A DNA stretch of 64,000 bases from assembly GCA_026003615.1 (NCBI GenBank), contig BPHQ01000001.1, forward strand, positions 248,001 through 312,000, in the 5' to 3' direction. The position numbers were made by a program, and so were the translations under genes. This document shows positions 26,388 to 36,544 of the stretch, piece by piece; position 1 is the stretch's first letter, and the number at the start of each line of letters is the position of its first letter. Origin of the DNA: Bellilinea sp. Lineage in GTDB: Bacteria > Chloroflexota > Anaerolineae > Anaerolineales > Anaerolineaceae. The notes under the pieces are model-generated. The model was not told the DNA's origin. It saw only the letters and a list, made by a program, of their open reading frames with translations, and ran no database searches.

Positions 26388-27596
26388 TTATTTTTGAGCG
26401 GAGGCAGGTGAAGGGACGGCAATTTTTTTGAAGGATGCGCGCAACAAAGGCGGAGTGAGCAATGTTGTGATGAGGACCATGCCCACGATGGCGGAAAATA
26501 CGGTTTCGTTGATATAACCCTCTGCCAGACCAATGCTGGCAACGATCAAGCCCACCTCTCCGCGAGAAATCATGCCAATTCCCAGTTGCAGCGATTCAAG
26601 CCAGCTAAATCCGCCTAGTTTTGCTCCCAAACCGCAGCCAATCACTTTACCCAGTATAGCAAAAGTACTGATGACCAGTAAAAGCCAGAGGGCACTTAAG
26701 TTAAGGAGATGTGTATCCACACTTAAGCCAATGTTGACAAAGAAAATTGGCACAAAGAAGCTGTAAGCCAGTGAACGCAATCCTGGCTCAATTTGACTTT
26801 TTTCGGGCGTACGGGCAAACATCAAACCCGCCAGAAAAGTGCCGGTTATGGCAGCCATGCCGCCAATCAACTCGGCGGCCAGCCCGTAAACCATCATAAC
26901 AATCAGGCTGAAGGTTAACAATCCCTGACTGATGGGCATGTTGCTGATCCGGCGGGAAAGTTTGGGTAGGACCCACAAACCAAAGGCAGCCGAAAGACTT
27001 AGGAAACCAATCATCTTCAGTAAAACAAATAAAATGTCCAGCGCCGAACCCCCGCCCGAAAGGGCGAGAAATGTGGAGAGCAGAAGGATGACCAGAATAT
27101 CATCGAACACGGCTGCACCGAGCAGCCCTAAACCAACCCGGCTGCGCAGCACTTTCAATTCCATCAAGGTTTGTGCCGAAATGCTGACACTGGTGGCCCC
27201 CAGGGTCAACCCAATAAAGGCAGCATTGTTGAAAGAGTAACCAAACATTTCACCAGCCAGCATTCCCAATCCAACAGGTGTTAACACACCCAGAATTCCG
27301 CTGAAAGCCGCGACGCGAGTATTGCGGGTCAGCTCCGAAAAATGAAGTTCCAGGCCCGCCAGAAACATCAACACAAGAACGCCAATTTCGCCAAACTCAG
27401 CCACTACTTCACCAAGGTGACGGTCGGTTATGAAAACCAGATGGGTCAGGTCTATTAATGACGGGCCAAGGAGAAGACCAACCAGCAATTCACCCAGCAC
27501 GGCCGGTTGACCCAGCCGTGTGGTCAGGTAGCCGGCCAGTTTTGACGCAAAAAGGATAATGGTGAGGACGAAAATTAATTGCAGAAATGGAGTCAT
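26388..27596 (-). CDS. CPA2 family cation/proton antiporter
   Basis: 402 aa with about 12 membrane helices. The pattern is that of Kef/NapA-type antiporters: GQPAVLGELLVGLLLGPS in helix 1-2, LVLMFLAGLELH, GATSVSISAQTLMEL, and the ion-binding VFDDILVILLLS with the Asp pair, then MISRGEVGLIVA. It exchanges sodium or potassium for protons across the cytoplasmic membrane. It lacks the C-terminal TrkA-N domain of KefB/C, and the PII-like gene downstream may take over regulation. Ion specificity is not determined. Confidence 0.88.
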   Translation of the reverse strand: MTPFLQLIFVLTIILFASKLAGYLTTRLGQPAVLGELLVGLLLGPSLIDLTHLVFITDRHLGEVVAEFGEIGVLVLMFLAGLELHFSELTRNTRVAAFSGILGVLTPVGLGMLAGEMFGYSFNNAAFIGLTLGATSVSISAQTLMELKVLRSRVGLGLLGAAVFDDILVILLLSTFLALSGGGSALDILFVLLKMIGFLSLSAAFGLWVLPKLSRRISNMPISQGLLTFSLIVMMVYGLAAELIGGMAAITGTFLAGLMFARTPEKSQIEPGLRSLAYSFFVPIFFVNIGLSVDTHLLNLSALWLLLVISTFAILGKVIGCGLGAKLGGFSWLESLQLGIGMISRGEVGLIVASIGLAEGYINETVFSAIVGMVLITTLLTPPLLRASFKKIAVPSPASAQK

Positions 27597-27714
27597 TGGG
27601 ATTTATCCGAACAACGCACAAAAAAATACCCCCGCAGGGAAATTTCCAACAGGTCAGGATATTTGTTTGAAGTTTACCATAAATTCTTCCAGTCCGAATT
27701 GAGAGCGCCTACGG

Positions 27715-27720
27715 TATACT
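27715..27720 (+). promoter_or_regulatory. -10 box of the methylmalonyl-CoA mutase operon
   Basis: TATACT 35 bases before the ATG at 27756; the -35 region is poor. The intergenic space of 159 bases serves two divergent operons. Confidence 0.4.
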
Positions 27721-27755
27721 ACAATCAGGTTCACCTTTTGTAGAAAGAGGAAAAA

Positions 27756-29405
27756 ATGTCGCTTGAATCCGAACGAAAACGTTGGGAAGAAGAAGTTCTC
27801 AAACCTCTGATTGCCAAATACCCGGAACGAAAGCCTGAATTTTTTACTCCCTCTCAAATACCCATGCCGCGGCTGGGGCTGCCCTTCAAATGTGACTATC
27901 TCAAAGAATTGGGTTTTCCGGGGGAGTATCCATTTACCCGCGGTGTTCAACCTACCATGTATCGCGGTCGTTTTTGGACGATGCGTCAGTATGCTGGTTA
28001 TGCTACGGCGGAGGAATCCAATCGCCGTTATCGCTATTTACTTCAGCAGGGGCAAACCGGCCTTTCGGTGGCGTTCGATTTACCGACTCAGATTGGGTAT
28101 GATGCGGATGATCCCATTGCCAGTGGTGAAGTAGGCAAGGTGGGGGTCTCAATCTCTTCGTTGAGAGATATGGAAATTCTCTTTGATGAGATTCCGCTCG
28201 ATAAAGTTTCGACCAGCATGACCATCAATGCTCCTGCTGCCATTTTGCTGGCAATGTATATTGCGGTTGCCCGTCGCCAGGGTGTTGAAGAAAAATGGCT
28301 GCGTGGCACCATTCAAAACGATATTCTCAAGGAGTATGTGGCACGCGGAACCTATATTTTCCCGCCGGCGCCTTCCATGCGGCTGATTACGGATGTCTTT
28401 CAGTACTGTGGGAAGAATGTACCCCGCTGGAATACCATCAGCATTTCCGGCTATCACATTCGTGAGGCGGGTTCAACCGCGGTGCAGGAAGTGGCCTTTA
28501 CACTGGCGGATGCCATTGCCTATGTGCAGGCCGCGCTTCAAGCTGGCTTGGAGGTTGACCGGTTTGCTGATCAATTATCCTTTTTCTTCGCTGCCCATAA
28601 CAACTTTTTAGAGGAAATTGCGAAATTCCGTGCAGCGCGCCGGATGTGGGCCAGAATCATGCGAGAACGGTTCCACGCTCAGGACCCAAAATCGTGGATG
28701 CTGCGTTTCCATACCCAGACGGGGGGTTCAACACTGACCGCTCAACAACCGGAGAACAACATCGTGCGCGTGGCTATTCAGGCATTGGCGGCTGTGTTGG
28801 GCGGGACGCAATCCCTGCATACCAACAGCATGGATGAAGCTTTGTGGCTGCCGACTGAAAAATCGGTGCGGATTGCCCTGCGTACTCAACAAATTATTGC
28901 TTATGAATCAGGCGTAGCGGATACGATTGACCCGCTGGCCGGCTCTTACATCATTGAGCATTTGACCAACGAAATTGAGCAACGCGCCTGCGAATACATC
29001 CAAAAAATAGATGGCATGGGTGGGGCGTTGGCTGCCATTGAAAGCGGTTATATCCAGAACGAGATTCAAGAAGCAGCCTACCGGTATCAAAAAGCCGTTG
29101 AAAGTAAAGATCAAATTGTCGTTGGAGTGAATGCATTTCAGGTGGAGGAAAAAATTGAATTGGAAGCCTTGCGGGTTGATCCCTCCATCGAACAACAGCA
29201 ACGCCGGCGATTGGCGGAGTTGCGTGCCAATCGAGATTCGGCAAAGGTTAATGAATTGCTGGGTCAGCTGGAAACGGCTGCGAGGGGCAGTGAAAATCTG
29301 ATGCCCTTATTCATTACGATGGTCGAAAACGATGTGACCTTGGGAGAAATTTGCGGCGTCTTACGAAAAGTTTGGGGGGAATATGTACCTCCGGCATGGA
29401 TCTAA
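27756..29405 (+). CDS. mutB: Methylmalonyl-CoA mutase, large (alpha) subunit
   Basis: 549 aa; AGAGG lies 5 bases before the ATG. The TIM-barrel catalytic domain is complete: [20 protein letters not shown] with the substrate Tyr, [17 protein letters not shown] with the CoA-carboxylate Arg, and [10 protein letters not shown] with the catalytic His. By recalled alignment, Tyr and Arg at these places point to methylmalonyl-CoA rather than isobutyryl-CoA, which uses Phe and Gln. The B12-binding domain is absent, so the cobalamin subunit must be a separate gene outside the window. The epimerase follows after 18 bases. It interconverts methylmalonyl- and succinyl-CoA in propionate metabolism. Confidence 0.92.
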   Translation: MSLESERKRWEEEVLKPLIAKYPERKPEFFTPSQIPMPRLGLPFKCDYLKELGFPGEYPFTRGVQPTMYRGRFWTMRQYAGYATAEESNRRYRYLLQQGQTGLSVAFDLPTQIGYDADDPIASGEVGKVGVSISSLRDMEILFDEIPLDKVSTSMTINAPAAILLAMYIAVARRQGVEEKWLRGTIQNDILKEYVARGTYIFPPAPSMRLITDVFQYCGKNVPRWNTISISGYHIREAGSTAVQEVAFTLADAIAYVQAALQAGLEVDRFADQLSFFFAAHNNFLEEIAKFRAARRMWARIMRERFHAQDPKSWMLRFHTQTGGSTLTAQQPENNIVRVAIQALAAVLGGTQSLHTNSMDEALWLPTEKSVRIALRTQQIIAYESGVADTIDPLAGSYIIEHLTNEIEQRACEYIQKIDGMGGALAAIESGYIQNEIQEAAYRYQKAVESKDQIVVGVNAFQVEEKIELEALRVDPSIEQQQRRRLAELRANRDSAKVNELLGQLETAARGSENLMPLFITMVENDVTLGEICGVLRKVWGEYVPPAWI

Positions 29406-29423
29406 AACAAGGAGTAGTGAAAA

Positions 29424-29834
29424 ATGGCAACAATCAAAAAAATCAACCATGTGGCGATTGCAGTGTCGGACGTGGAGGCTTCTTTAACTTTCTGGCGGGA
29501 TGCCTTGGGGCTTGCTGTGGACCATATTGAAGATGTTCCCAGCCAGAAAGCCACGGTTGTATTCATTCCCGTTGGTGAAAGTGAAGTAGAACTGGTGCGT
29601 CCTACCAGCGAAGATACCGGTGTGGCTAAATTCCTTGCCGAGCGCGGAGGGGGAATGCATCACCTGTGTTTTGAAGTGGATGACATTGAAGGAATGCTGG
29701 CGGATTTGAAAGCCAAAGGGGTGCGCCTCATCAATGAAGCTCCCCTTGAATTACCCGGACGGAAAATGGCATTCATTCATCCGAAGAGCAGCGGCGGCGT
29801 GTTGGTGGAACTTTATGAAATAACCGGCAGCTAA
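29424..29834 (+). CDS. mce: Methylmalonyl-CoA epimerase
   Basis: 136 aa of the vicinal-oxygen-chelate fold. It begins with INHVAIAVSDVEASLTFWRD, has GMHHLCFEVDD in the middle and GVLVELYE at the end, which supply the metal ligands His, His and Glu. The enzyme interconverts the R and S forms of methylmalonyl-CoA so that the mutase can use them. AGGAG lies 9 bases before the ATG. It is co-transcribed with the mutase alpha subunit, which strongly supports the assignment. Confidence 0.92.
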   Translation: MATIKKINHVAIAVSDVEASLTFWRDALGLAVDHIEDVPSQKATVVFIPVGESEVELVRPTSEDTGVAKFLAERGGGMHHLCFEVDDIEGMLADLKAKGVRLINEAPLELPGRKMAFIHPKSSGGVLVELYEITGS

Positions 29835-29874
29835 CGGCATCCACAAACTGTACTTAGTAAGGTTTATACAACAG

Positions 29875-29905
29875 CGCCCTGCAGGATTTTTGACTCTGCA
29901 GGGCG
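29875..29905 (+). terminator. Hairpin after the mutase/epimerase genes
   Basis: CGCCCTGCAG (29875-29884) pairs exactly with CTGCAGGGCG (29896-29905) around an 11-base T-rich loop. No T-run follows; TATGTT/TATGAT right after it may be the -10 of the next gene. Confidence 0.55.
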
Positions 29906-29943
29906 TATGTTATGATTGTCCTGGAACTTTACAGGAAATGACA

Positions 29944-31287
29944 ATGAAATACAGGCTTACTCGTATCCTTCAGGGAATCTTCTGGATTCTGGTTTATCTG
30001 TTTCTGACGCTTTTACCTGTTCTGGTCATGTTTTTACCACCCCGTCCGCCGGGACGAGAGTTTATTCGCGAGTTTTCAGTAGCGCTGGGTTTTGTGGGTC
30101 TGGCGATGATGGCGTTGCAATTTGCGCTGACCGCTCGGTTTAAGACCATAAAAGCTCCCTACGGCGCTGATGTGGTTTATCAATTTCACCGACAAATCTC
30201 CATTCTGGCGTTTATTCTCATTCTTCTCCATCCAACGTTGCTTTTCATTCCTCAAATTCATCCGGTAAGCATTTTAAATATTTTTTCACCAGAAACACCA
30301 TGGCGCGCCCGTTTTGCGGTCACGTCTTTACTGGCACTTGCGACTTTGATTGGTATGGCGTTATGGCGCAAGCCTCTGAAGATTGAATATACCCGCTGGC
30401 GTATCTGGCACGGTGTATTGGCCACGGCAGCAGTTGCTTTTGCGATGTTGCATGTATTAGGGGTCAATTGGTATATTAATATCCCCTGGAAACGGCTGCT
30501 TTGGGCAGGCTATTCGATTTTCTTTGTTGGTCTGCTGCTTTACACTCGAGTTTGGAAGCCCTGGCAACTTTTGCAAAGGCCTTACCGTGTGCAAGAAGTC
30601 AAACCAGAACGGGGTGGCTGCTGGTCGTTGGTGTTGAAGCCGGATGGGCATGCCGGATTTCAATTTCAACCGGGGCAATTTGCCTGGATCACTGCCTTCA
30701 CTTCCCCATTCAAAGATGCCGAGCATCCCTTTTCTTTTTCATCGGCGCCGGCAGAGGATGGCAGTCTGCGCTTTACCATCAAAGAATTGGGGGACTTTAC
30801 CCGCCGGATAAAAGAGTTGAAACCCGCTGATGTTGTATATGTGGACGGTCCCTATGGTGCCTTCAGTATTGACCGTCACCCCCACGCCAGAGAATTTGTT
30901 TTCATCGCCGGCGGGGTTGGCATTACACCGATGGTGAGTATGCTGCATGCAATGGCTCAGCGAGGTGATCACCGGCCGCTGCTGTTGATTTACGGGGGCA
31001 GGGATTTGGAAAGTCTGACTCTGTGCGATGAAATTGAGGAATTAAAAGGGCGATTGAACCTGAAAGTGGTGTATGTTCTGGAAAACCCTCCAGAAGGATG
31101 GCAGGGTGAAAGAGGCTATATCACTCGTGCGGTCCTGGAACGCTGGTTACTGCCGGAGCGCCAGAAAAATCAGACGGAGATTTTCATCTGCGGCCCGATT
31201 CCGATGATGAACGCCGTCGAAGATACGCTTGCGAGGATGGGCTTCTTCCCCGGAGATGTTCATTCGGAGCGGTTCGATTTGGTGTAA
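29944..31287 (+). CDS. Ferric-reductase-like flavocytochrome
   Basis: 447 aa from the ATG at 29944, which has AGGA 8 bases upstream; the ATG at 29938 is too close to it. The N-terminal ~220 residues hold six membrane helices with paired His (YQFHRQISILAFILILLHP; WRIWHGVLATAAVAFAMLH) that would bind two b haems. The C-terminal half is an FNR-type FAD/NAD(P)H domain (QPGQFAWI, HPFSFSSAP, GGVGITPMVSML, FICGPIPMM). It would pass electrons from cytosolic NAD(P)H across the membrane to iron, oxygen or another acceptor. A 33-residue membrane peptide gene follows closely. Confidence 0.85.
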   Translation: MKYRLTRILQGIFWILVYLFLTLLPVLVMFLPPRPPGREFIREFSVALGFVGLAMMALQFALTARFKTIKAPYGADVVYQFHRQISILAFILILLHPTLLFIPQIHPVSILNIFSPETPWRARFAVTSLLALATLIGMALWRKPLKIEYTRWRIWHGVLATAAVAFAMLHVLGVNWYINIPWKRLLWAGYSIFFVGLLLYTRVWKPWQLLQRPYRVQEVKPERGGCWSLVLKPDGHAGFQFQPGQFAWITAFTSPFKDAEHPFSFSSAPAEDGSLRFTIKELGDFTRRIKELKPADVVYVDGPYGAFSIDRHPHAREFVFIAGGVGITPMVSMLHAMAQRGDHRPLLLIYGGRDLESLTLCDEIEELKGRLNLKVVYVLENPPEGWQGERGYITRAVLERWLLPERQKNQTEIFICGPIPMMNAVEDTLARMGFFPGDVHSERFDLV

Positions 31288-31299
31288 GAGGAGAGTGCG

Positions 31300-31401
31300 A
31301 TGCGCAGCCGTTTGATTACCCTCCTTACTGTTGCGATTGGGTTATTGATCCTGTTGGTTTCTTTTTGGTTTTCCGCAGTGCAGAGTGGTTTGCTTGGTTG
31401 A
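31300..31401 (+). CDS. Small single-helix membrane protein (33 aa)
   Basis: ATG at 31300 with AGGAG 6 bases upstream, 12 bases after the flavocytochrome stop, and a stop at 31399. The peptide is MRSR followed by one hydrophobic helix (LITLLTVAIGLLILLVSFWF) and a short tail. A strong Shine-Dalgarno, tight coupling and a membrane helix right after basic residues suggest a real gene. It may be a small subunit stabilising the flavocytochrome, as small subunits do for other cytochromes. It is too short for homology by eye. Confidence 0.55.
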   Translation: MRSRLITLLTVAIGLLILLVSFWFSAVQSGLLG

Positions 31402-31404
31402 ATT

Positions 31405-32742
31405 TCAAACCGATTGAACGAGGGCATCTTGATCAATCAGCGTTTGTTCCTCCAACTCAGCCACCTTCATACCGCGTTCGATGTTGACACGGCTAAGCAG
31501 TACCATACCAACTCCAAAAAAGAAGATCAGCGAGACAATGCTCAAGCGGCTGGCACCGGTGAGGGTTGAAACAACCCCAAATAAAAACGGGCCGGCAATA
31601 TTGGCAAATTTCTCAAAAACGCTGAAGAATCCAAAAAACTCCGCTGATTTGCTTTTGGGAATCATCCGCCCCATCACTGAACGACTGAGTGCCTGACTGC
31701 CACCTTGAACAGTGGCAACCAGCGCACCCAAAGCCCAAAATTGCCACTCGAATTGCAGGAAATAGCCCATGATCGAAATCAAGGTGTAGACCGAAAGACT
31801 GAGGTAGATGGCCTTCTTCGGCCCAATCCGCTTAGCCAGTCTTCCAAATAGAATGGCAAACGGCGCCGCAAGAAATTGCACCATCAACAAGGTGCCGATC
31901 AGGGTTGTTTGGCCGATGCCGATTTCATTGCCGTAGGCAGTTGCCATAGTGATGATCGTGCCGATTCCGTTGGCATACACCCAAAAAGCCAGAAGGAAAA
32001 TTGAAAGATCGCGGTAATTACGGATCTCTTTGAAGGTGGTACTTAAGCGGCTGAAACTGGCTTGAACGGGGTTGAATTTTTCTTCGCCGGGTAAAATTCG
32101 CCGTTTGGGTTCGGAAACATATTTCAGCAGAGGCAAAGTGAAGATAAACCACCAAACCGCCACCGTCAAAAAGGCCATGCGGGTCATTAACTGGGTAATT
32201 TCGGCTTCCTGCTCGGGCGGGAAAAATCCCGGCACAAACAAAATCATGGCTAAATTGATGGCCAGAAGTACACCGCCACCGATATAACCCATGGCGTAGC
32301 CCCGCGAGGAAACCTGATCCAGTTCGTCAGGTCTGGCAACATGGGGCAGCAAAGCGTCATAATAAACCAGACTGCCGGCAAAGCCAATGTTCCCTAAAAT
32401 AAAAAAGAGTGAACCGAGCAGCCAATCACCGGTGCGCACAAAGTACAACAAAGCCGTTCCGGTCACCCCCAGCATCATAAAGATGGCCAAAAAGCGTTTT
32501 TTCGCGCCGCTGAAATCGGCCATCGCGCCGAGGATGGGACTGATGATAGCCGCCAGCAGGGCAGAAATGGATGTGGTAAACCCCCAATAGGCCGTTGCGA
32601 TATTGGGTGGTAAGTTGGCTGCAGCGACTGAGGTGTAATAAACCGGCAGCACAGCAGCCATGATGGTGGTGGCAAAGGCTGAGTTTGCCCAGTCATACGT
32701 TGTCCAGGCCCAAATGGCACGTTTACGTCTCTGTTCGTCCAT
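31405..32742 (-). CDS. UMF1-type MFS transporter (COG2270)
   Basis: 445 aa from the ATG at 32742, which has GGGAG 7 bases upstream; the frame from 32766 is rejected. Twelve membrane helices are predicted. The N terminus IWAWTTYDWANSAFATTI is the hallmark of the UMF1/BtlA (Atg22-like) group, with NIGFAGSLVYYDALLPHVA and VQGGSQALSRSVMGRMIPKS further on. The fungal relative Atg22 releases amino acids from vacuoles; bacterial substrates are unknown. The gene stands alone, convergent with the small membrane gene. A TATAAT lies at 32783-32778 on this strand. Confidence 0.85.
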   Translation of the reverse strand: MDEQRRKRAIWAWTTYDWANSAFATTIMAAVLPVYYTSVAAANLPPNIATAYWGFTTSISALLAAIISPILGAMADFSGAKKRFLAIFMMLGVTGTALLYFVRTGDWLLGSLFFILGNIGFAGSLVYYDALLPHVARPDELDQVSSRGYAMGYIGGGVLLAINLAMILFVPGFFPPEQEAEITQLMTRMAFLTVAVWWFIFTLPLLKYVSEPKRRILPGEEKFNPVQASFSRLSTTFKEIRNYRDLSIFLLAFWVYANGIGTIITMATAYGNEIGIGQTTLIGTLLMVQFLAAPFAILFGRLAKRIGPKKAIYLSLSVYTLISIMGYFLQFEWQFWALGALVATVQGGSQALSRSVMGRMIPKSKSAEFFGFFSVFEKFANIAGPFLFGVVSTLTGASRLSIVSLIFFFGVGMVLLSRVNIERGMKVAELEEQTLIDQDALVQSV

Positions 32743-32884
32743 TTCCGCTCTCCCAACTGGTTTCAAGGAATAAAAAGATTATACATAGCGAATGATTCCC
32801 TTGGGATAAAAAGAGGTTAAGAGTTATTAACAATCCATCCGCTATTTTGTTTTGGGGTACAATTATGGATTGCCTGATTCAAAA

Positions 32885-32915
32885 TTGCTTTCATGCCCGA
32901 AAGGCATGTTATAAT
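32885..32915 (+). promoter_or_regulatory. uvrA promoter with palindromic spacer
   Basis: TTGCTT (32885-32890), a long 19-base spacer, and TATAAT (32910-32915). The spacer holds the perfect inverted repeat CATGCC-CGAAA-GGCATG (32892-32908), a good candidate operator for a damage-response repressor. Confidence 0.55.
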
Positions 32916-32946
32916 AGAATAAATTTTCTAGATAAGGTTATCCAAC

Positions 32947-35862
32947 ATGACTCAAAATGTCATTCGGGTGGTAGGTGCTCGTGAGCATAATTTGAAAAAT
33001 ATCACTGTTGAAATTCCTCGCGATCAACTGGTGGTGATTACTGGACTTTCGGGGTCGGGAAAAAGTTCACTGGCCTTCGATACAATCTTTGCAGAGGGGC
33101 AGCGCCGTTATGTCGAATCACTCTCGGCTTATGCCCGGCAGTTTCTGGGCCAGATGGAAAAACCGGATGTTGATTCGATTGAGGGTTTATCACCGGCCGT
33201 TTCGATTGACCAGAAAGCCACTTCCCGCAATCCACGTTCAACCGTTGGAACGGTGACAGAGGTATACGACTACCTGAGGTTGTTGTTTGCCCGCGTTGGC
33301 ATCCCGCATTGTCCAGTCTGTGGGCGAGAAGTGGTCCGTCAATCGGCGCAGGAGATTGTGGATACAATTGAGAAAATGCCGGAAGGAACACGTATTCTAA
33401 TCCTTGCTCCCATTGTACGCGGCAGAAAAGGTACCTATCAGGCGGTTTTCGATGAGATTCGCAAAGCCGGTTTTGTACGGGTGAGAGTGGATGGTGTAGT
33501 CTATTCCCTGGATGATGAGATCACACTGGACCGCTATAAGATTCACAATATCGAGGCTGTCGTGGATCGCCTGATTTTGAGCAGGGCAGAGAATGCCGAA
33601 GAAGAACAGGCCGCTCGTTCACGATTAACCGATTCGGTGGAGACAGCCCTGAAAGTTGGGGAGGGGTATTTGATCGTGCAAAATCTTTCCCTCGATCCTC
33701 CCCAGGATTTGTTTTACTCCGAACACCTGGCCTGTCCTGAACATGGCGTTTCACTTCCGGAAATCGAACCGCGTACGTTTTCGTTCAACACTCCACACGG
33801 TGCCTGCCCCGATTGCCAGGGATTGGGCAGTAAACTGGAAATTGACCCCGATTTGCTAATACCGGACAAAGATCGTTCCTTGAATGAAGGAGCGATCATC
33901 GCATTGGAATGGAATGGCCCGCGGGATCAAGGAGGGTATTACTGGCAGATGGTAGAAGCGGTTGCGGCACGCTATCACATTGACCTGAATGCCCCGGTTC
34001 ATACCATCCCCAAAGAAAAACTGGATAAAATCCTGTACGGTACGGGTGGCGAGGAGATTCGCGTTCATTTTTATGGCCGGAATGACCGGCAGTCATCTTA
34101 CCAGACCGCTTTTGAAGGAGTGATACCCAATCTGGAACGGCGCTTTCGGGAGACTTCTTCGGAGTATATCCGCAACAAGATCACCGAATTTATGAGCGAC
34201 CGTCCCTGCCCAACCTGTCATGGCAGTCGTCTACGGCCCGAAGCGTTGGCGGTCACGGTGGATAACTACAACATTGTTGAAGTGACCTCCTGGCCGGTTA
34301 ACCGTACACTGGATTGGGTCAGGCATTTGAACAGCTCGCAAACTCCGCTTTCGGCGCGGGATCAGGCAATCGCTGGACGGGTTTTAAAAGAAATCGAAGC
34401 GCGATTGGGCTTTCTGGTAGATGTGGGGTTGGATTACCTGACCCTAAGTCGCTCTGCCAGTACGCTTTCCGGTGGAGAAGCACAACGCATTCGGCTGGCA
34501 ACCCAAATCGGCTCACGGTTGATGGGTGTGTTGTATGTTCTGGATGAACCTTCGATAGGTTTGCACCCGCGCGACAACAATCGGTTGCTGGCCACCCTCA
34601 AAGGATTGCGCGATTTGGGAAACACCGTTCTGGTCGTGGAGCACGATGAGGAAACCATCCGTTCAGCGGATTGGGTGATTGATCTTGGACCTGGGGCAGG
34701 TGAACACGGTGGCTACATTGTGGCAGAAGGCACCCCCCAAATGATTCTGGAAAATCCCCAATCACTGACGGGGGCCTATCTTTCTGGCCGCCAGCAAGTG
34801 CCGCTGCCGCCAAAACGCCGGAATGGTAACGGTAAAGCCTTGCGCATCATTGGGGCGCGTGCCAATAATTTGAAAAATCTAAATGTGAGCATTCCACTTG
34901 GCAAACTGGTGTGTATTACCGGCGTATCCGGCTCGGGTAAATCTACGTTAATGGTGGATGTGCTTTACAACGCACTAGCCCGTGATTTGAACGGGGCACA
35001 TACTCAACCGGGGGAGTACGAGCGTATCGAAGGGCTGGAACATCTCGATAAGATCATCAACATTGACCAATCGCCCATTGGGCGAACGCCGCGTTCCAAC
35101 CCCGGCACCTATACCGGTTTGTTTGACGAAATTCGCAAGTTGTTTGCCGAATTGCCGGAGAGTAAACTGCGCGGCTATAAAGCTGGCCGGTTTTCTTTCA
35201 ATGTTCATGGCGGGCGTTGTGAGGCCTGTCAGGGGCAGGGGCAGTTGCGGATTGAAATGCAATTTTTACCGGATGTGTATGTTCCCTGCGATGTCTGTCA
35301 TGGGGCGCGTTTTAACCGCGAAACCCTGCAAGTACGTTTCAAGGGTAAAAACATTGCCGAAGTGCTGGATATGACCGTCAGTGAAGCCCTGGAATTCTTT
35401 TCTGCATTTCCGGCAATCGTCAACAAGTTACGTACCCTGGAAGATGTGGGCCTGGGTTATATCCGAATTGGGCAGCCGGCCACAACACTTTCAGGCGGCG
35501 AGGCTCAACGGGTGAAATTATCCCGCGAACTTTCACGGCGAGCGACGGGGCGCACGTTGTATGTTCTGGATGAACCTTCGGTTGGCTTACATGCAGCAGA
35601 TGTTCACAAACTGATCGAGGTGTTGCAACGGCTGGTAGATGCTGGCAATTCGGTGTTGATCATCGAACACAATATGGACATCATCAAGGTGGCGGATTAC
35701 ATCATTGATCTCGGCCCGGAGGGCGGCGATCGGGGCGGCCAGTTAGTTGCCGAAGGCACGCCGGAGCAGATTTGCAATTTTCCCGGTTCTTATACCGGTC
35801 AATACTTGAATGAGTATCTCTCCTTACATCACTTGCACAATTGTAAAGATAACGGACGTTGA
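32947..35862 (+). CDS. uvrA: Excinuclease ABC subunit A
   Basis: 971 aa, the usual UvrA length. It has two ABC ATPase units: Walker [10 protein letters not shown] near residue 32 and GVSGSGKST near 650, each with LSGGEAQR signatures and VLDEPS Walker B motifs. Zinc-binding cysteine motifs [14 protein letters not shown] and [18 protein letters not shown] are present. UvrA dimers scan DNA for bulky lesions and load UvrB. The first ATP unit also has the long UvrB-binding insertion. The gene is single, with its own promoter; uvrB is not in the window. It ends 4 bases from a convergent gene. Confidence 0.97.
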   Translation: MTQNVIRVVGAREHNLKNITVEIPRDQLVVITGLSGSGKSSLAFDTIFAEGQRRYVESLSAYARQFLGQMEKPDVDSIEGLSPAVSIDQKATSRNPRSTVGTVTEVYDYLRLLFARVGIPHCPVCGREVVRQSAQEIVDTIEKMPEGTRILILAPIVRGRKGTYQAVFDEIRKAGFVRVRVDGVVYSLDDEITLDRYKIHNIEAVVDRLILSRAENAEEEQAARSRLTDSVETALKVGEGYLIVQNLSLDPPQDLFYSEHLACPEHGVSLPEIEPRTFSFNTPHGACPDCQGLGSKLEIDPDLLIPDKDRSLNEGAIIALEWNGPRDQGGYYWQMVEAVAARYHIDLNAPVHTIPKEKLDKILYGTGGEEIRVHFYGRNDRQSSYQTAFEGVIPNLERRFRETSSEYIRNKITEFMSDRPCPTCHGSRLRPEALAVTVDNYNIVEVTSWPVNRTLDWVRHLNSSQTPLSARDQAIAGRVLKEIEARLGFLVDVGLDYLTLSRSASTLSGGEAQRIRLATQIGSRLMGVLYVLDEPSIGLHPRDNNRLLATLKGLRDLGNTVLVVEHDEETIRSADWVIDLGPGAGEHGGYIVAEGTPQMILENPQSLTGAYLSGRQQVPLPPKRRNGNGKALRIIGARANNLKNLNVSIPLGKLVCITGVSGSGKSTLMVDVLYNALARDLNGAHTQPGEYERIEGLEHLDKIINIDQSPIGRTPRSNPGTYTGLFDEIRKLFAELPESKLRGYKAGRFSFNVHGGRCEACQGQGQLRIEMQFLPDVYVPCDVCHGARFNRETLQVRFKGKNIAEVLDMTVSEALEFFSAFPAIVNKLRTLEDVGLGYIRIGQPATTLSGGEAQRVKLSRELSRRATGRTLYVLDEPSVGLHAADVHKLIEVLQRLVDAGNSVLIIEHNMDIIKVADYIIDLGPEGGDRGGQLVAEGTPEQICNFPGSYTGQYLNEYLSLHHLHNCKDNGR

Positions 35863-35866
35863 GAGT

Positions 35867-36544
35867 TTACTCTATCGTTGCCAAAAACTCGGCAGCGATG
35901 GCTGGCACATCCTGATCGGTGCGGATGCCCTGCCAGTCATCGCCGGGTTTGACCAGATTGACCACCACGATATTGGCCCCGTTGAAGATGGCACTGCGTG
36001 CCTCGCGCAAGTCCACACCACCAGCAGCTGAGATGATCACATCAAATTTGCTGCGCAGCCGGTTGACGTGCCGGTATTGAATTACTTTACCGCGGGTGCT
36101 TTCCTCATCCCGCCCACGGTGGAGAATGACAACATCGGGTGGGTGGCGCATGTTCATCACCTTTTCAAGCGGGTCATCCACTCCCAGCATGTCCAGCATG
36201 GAAATCATGCTTAATTCAGCACAACGGGCGACAAAGAGATTGAGCGTTTCAACCGGTGAACTGCCCAATGCTGTGACGGCGGTTGCGCCGGCCATGTGCG
36301 CCATTTCAACTTCCTGGCGCCCACCATCGCTGATTTTTAAGTCGGCTACAATATGACCTTTCCACAAACGCCGCATTTCCCGTATACCGCGCATCCCTTC
36401 GTACTTCAAATAGGGAGTACCTGCTTCAATGAAGATGCGCTCATTTTGTGGCAGAGAGGGAATGACTTGTCTGGCCAGCGAAACATCGTAATTGAAGGCA
36501 AGTTGAAGGTAGCGGGTTTTGGTATCGAGCAGGCTGCGGCTCAT
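35867..36544 (-). CDS. OMPDC/HPS (HUMPS) superfamily protein
   Basis: 225 aa. FIEAGTPYLKYEGM and IVADLKISDGG match the glutamate and D-x-K-x-x-D motifs of the orotidine-monophosphate decarboxylase/3-hexulose-6-phosphate synthase superfamily; VVILHRGRDEE and IISAAGGVD follow at the other barrel strands. The family binds phosphorylated sugars or nucleotides in a TIM barrel. HPS in ribulose-monophosphate metabolism is the nearest guess, but no 6-phospho-3-hexuloisomerase is seen. The start overlaps the stop of the slipin gene by 4 bases (ATGA), showing translational coupling with an unrelated membrane scaffold. Substrate unknown. Confidence 0.7.
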   Translation of the reverse strand: MSRSLLDTKTRYLQLAFNYDVSLARQVIPSLPQNERIFIEAGTPYLKYEGMRGIREMRRLWKGHIVADLKISDGGRQEVEMAHMAGATAVTALGSSPVETLNLFVARCAELSMISMLDMLGVDDPLEKVMNMRHPPDVVILHRGRDEESTRGKVIQYRHVNRLRSKFDVIISAAGGVDLREARSAIFNGANIVVVNLVKPGDDWQGIRTDQDVPAIAAEFLATIE

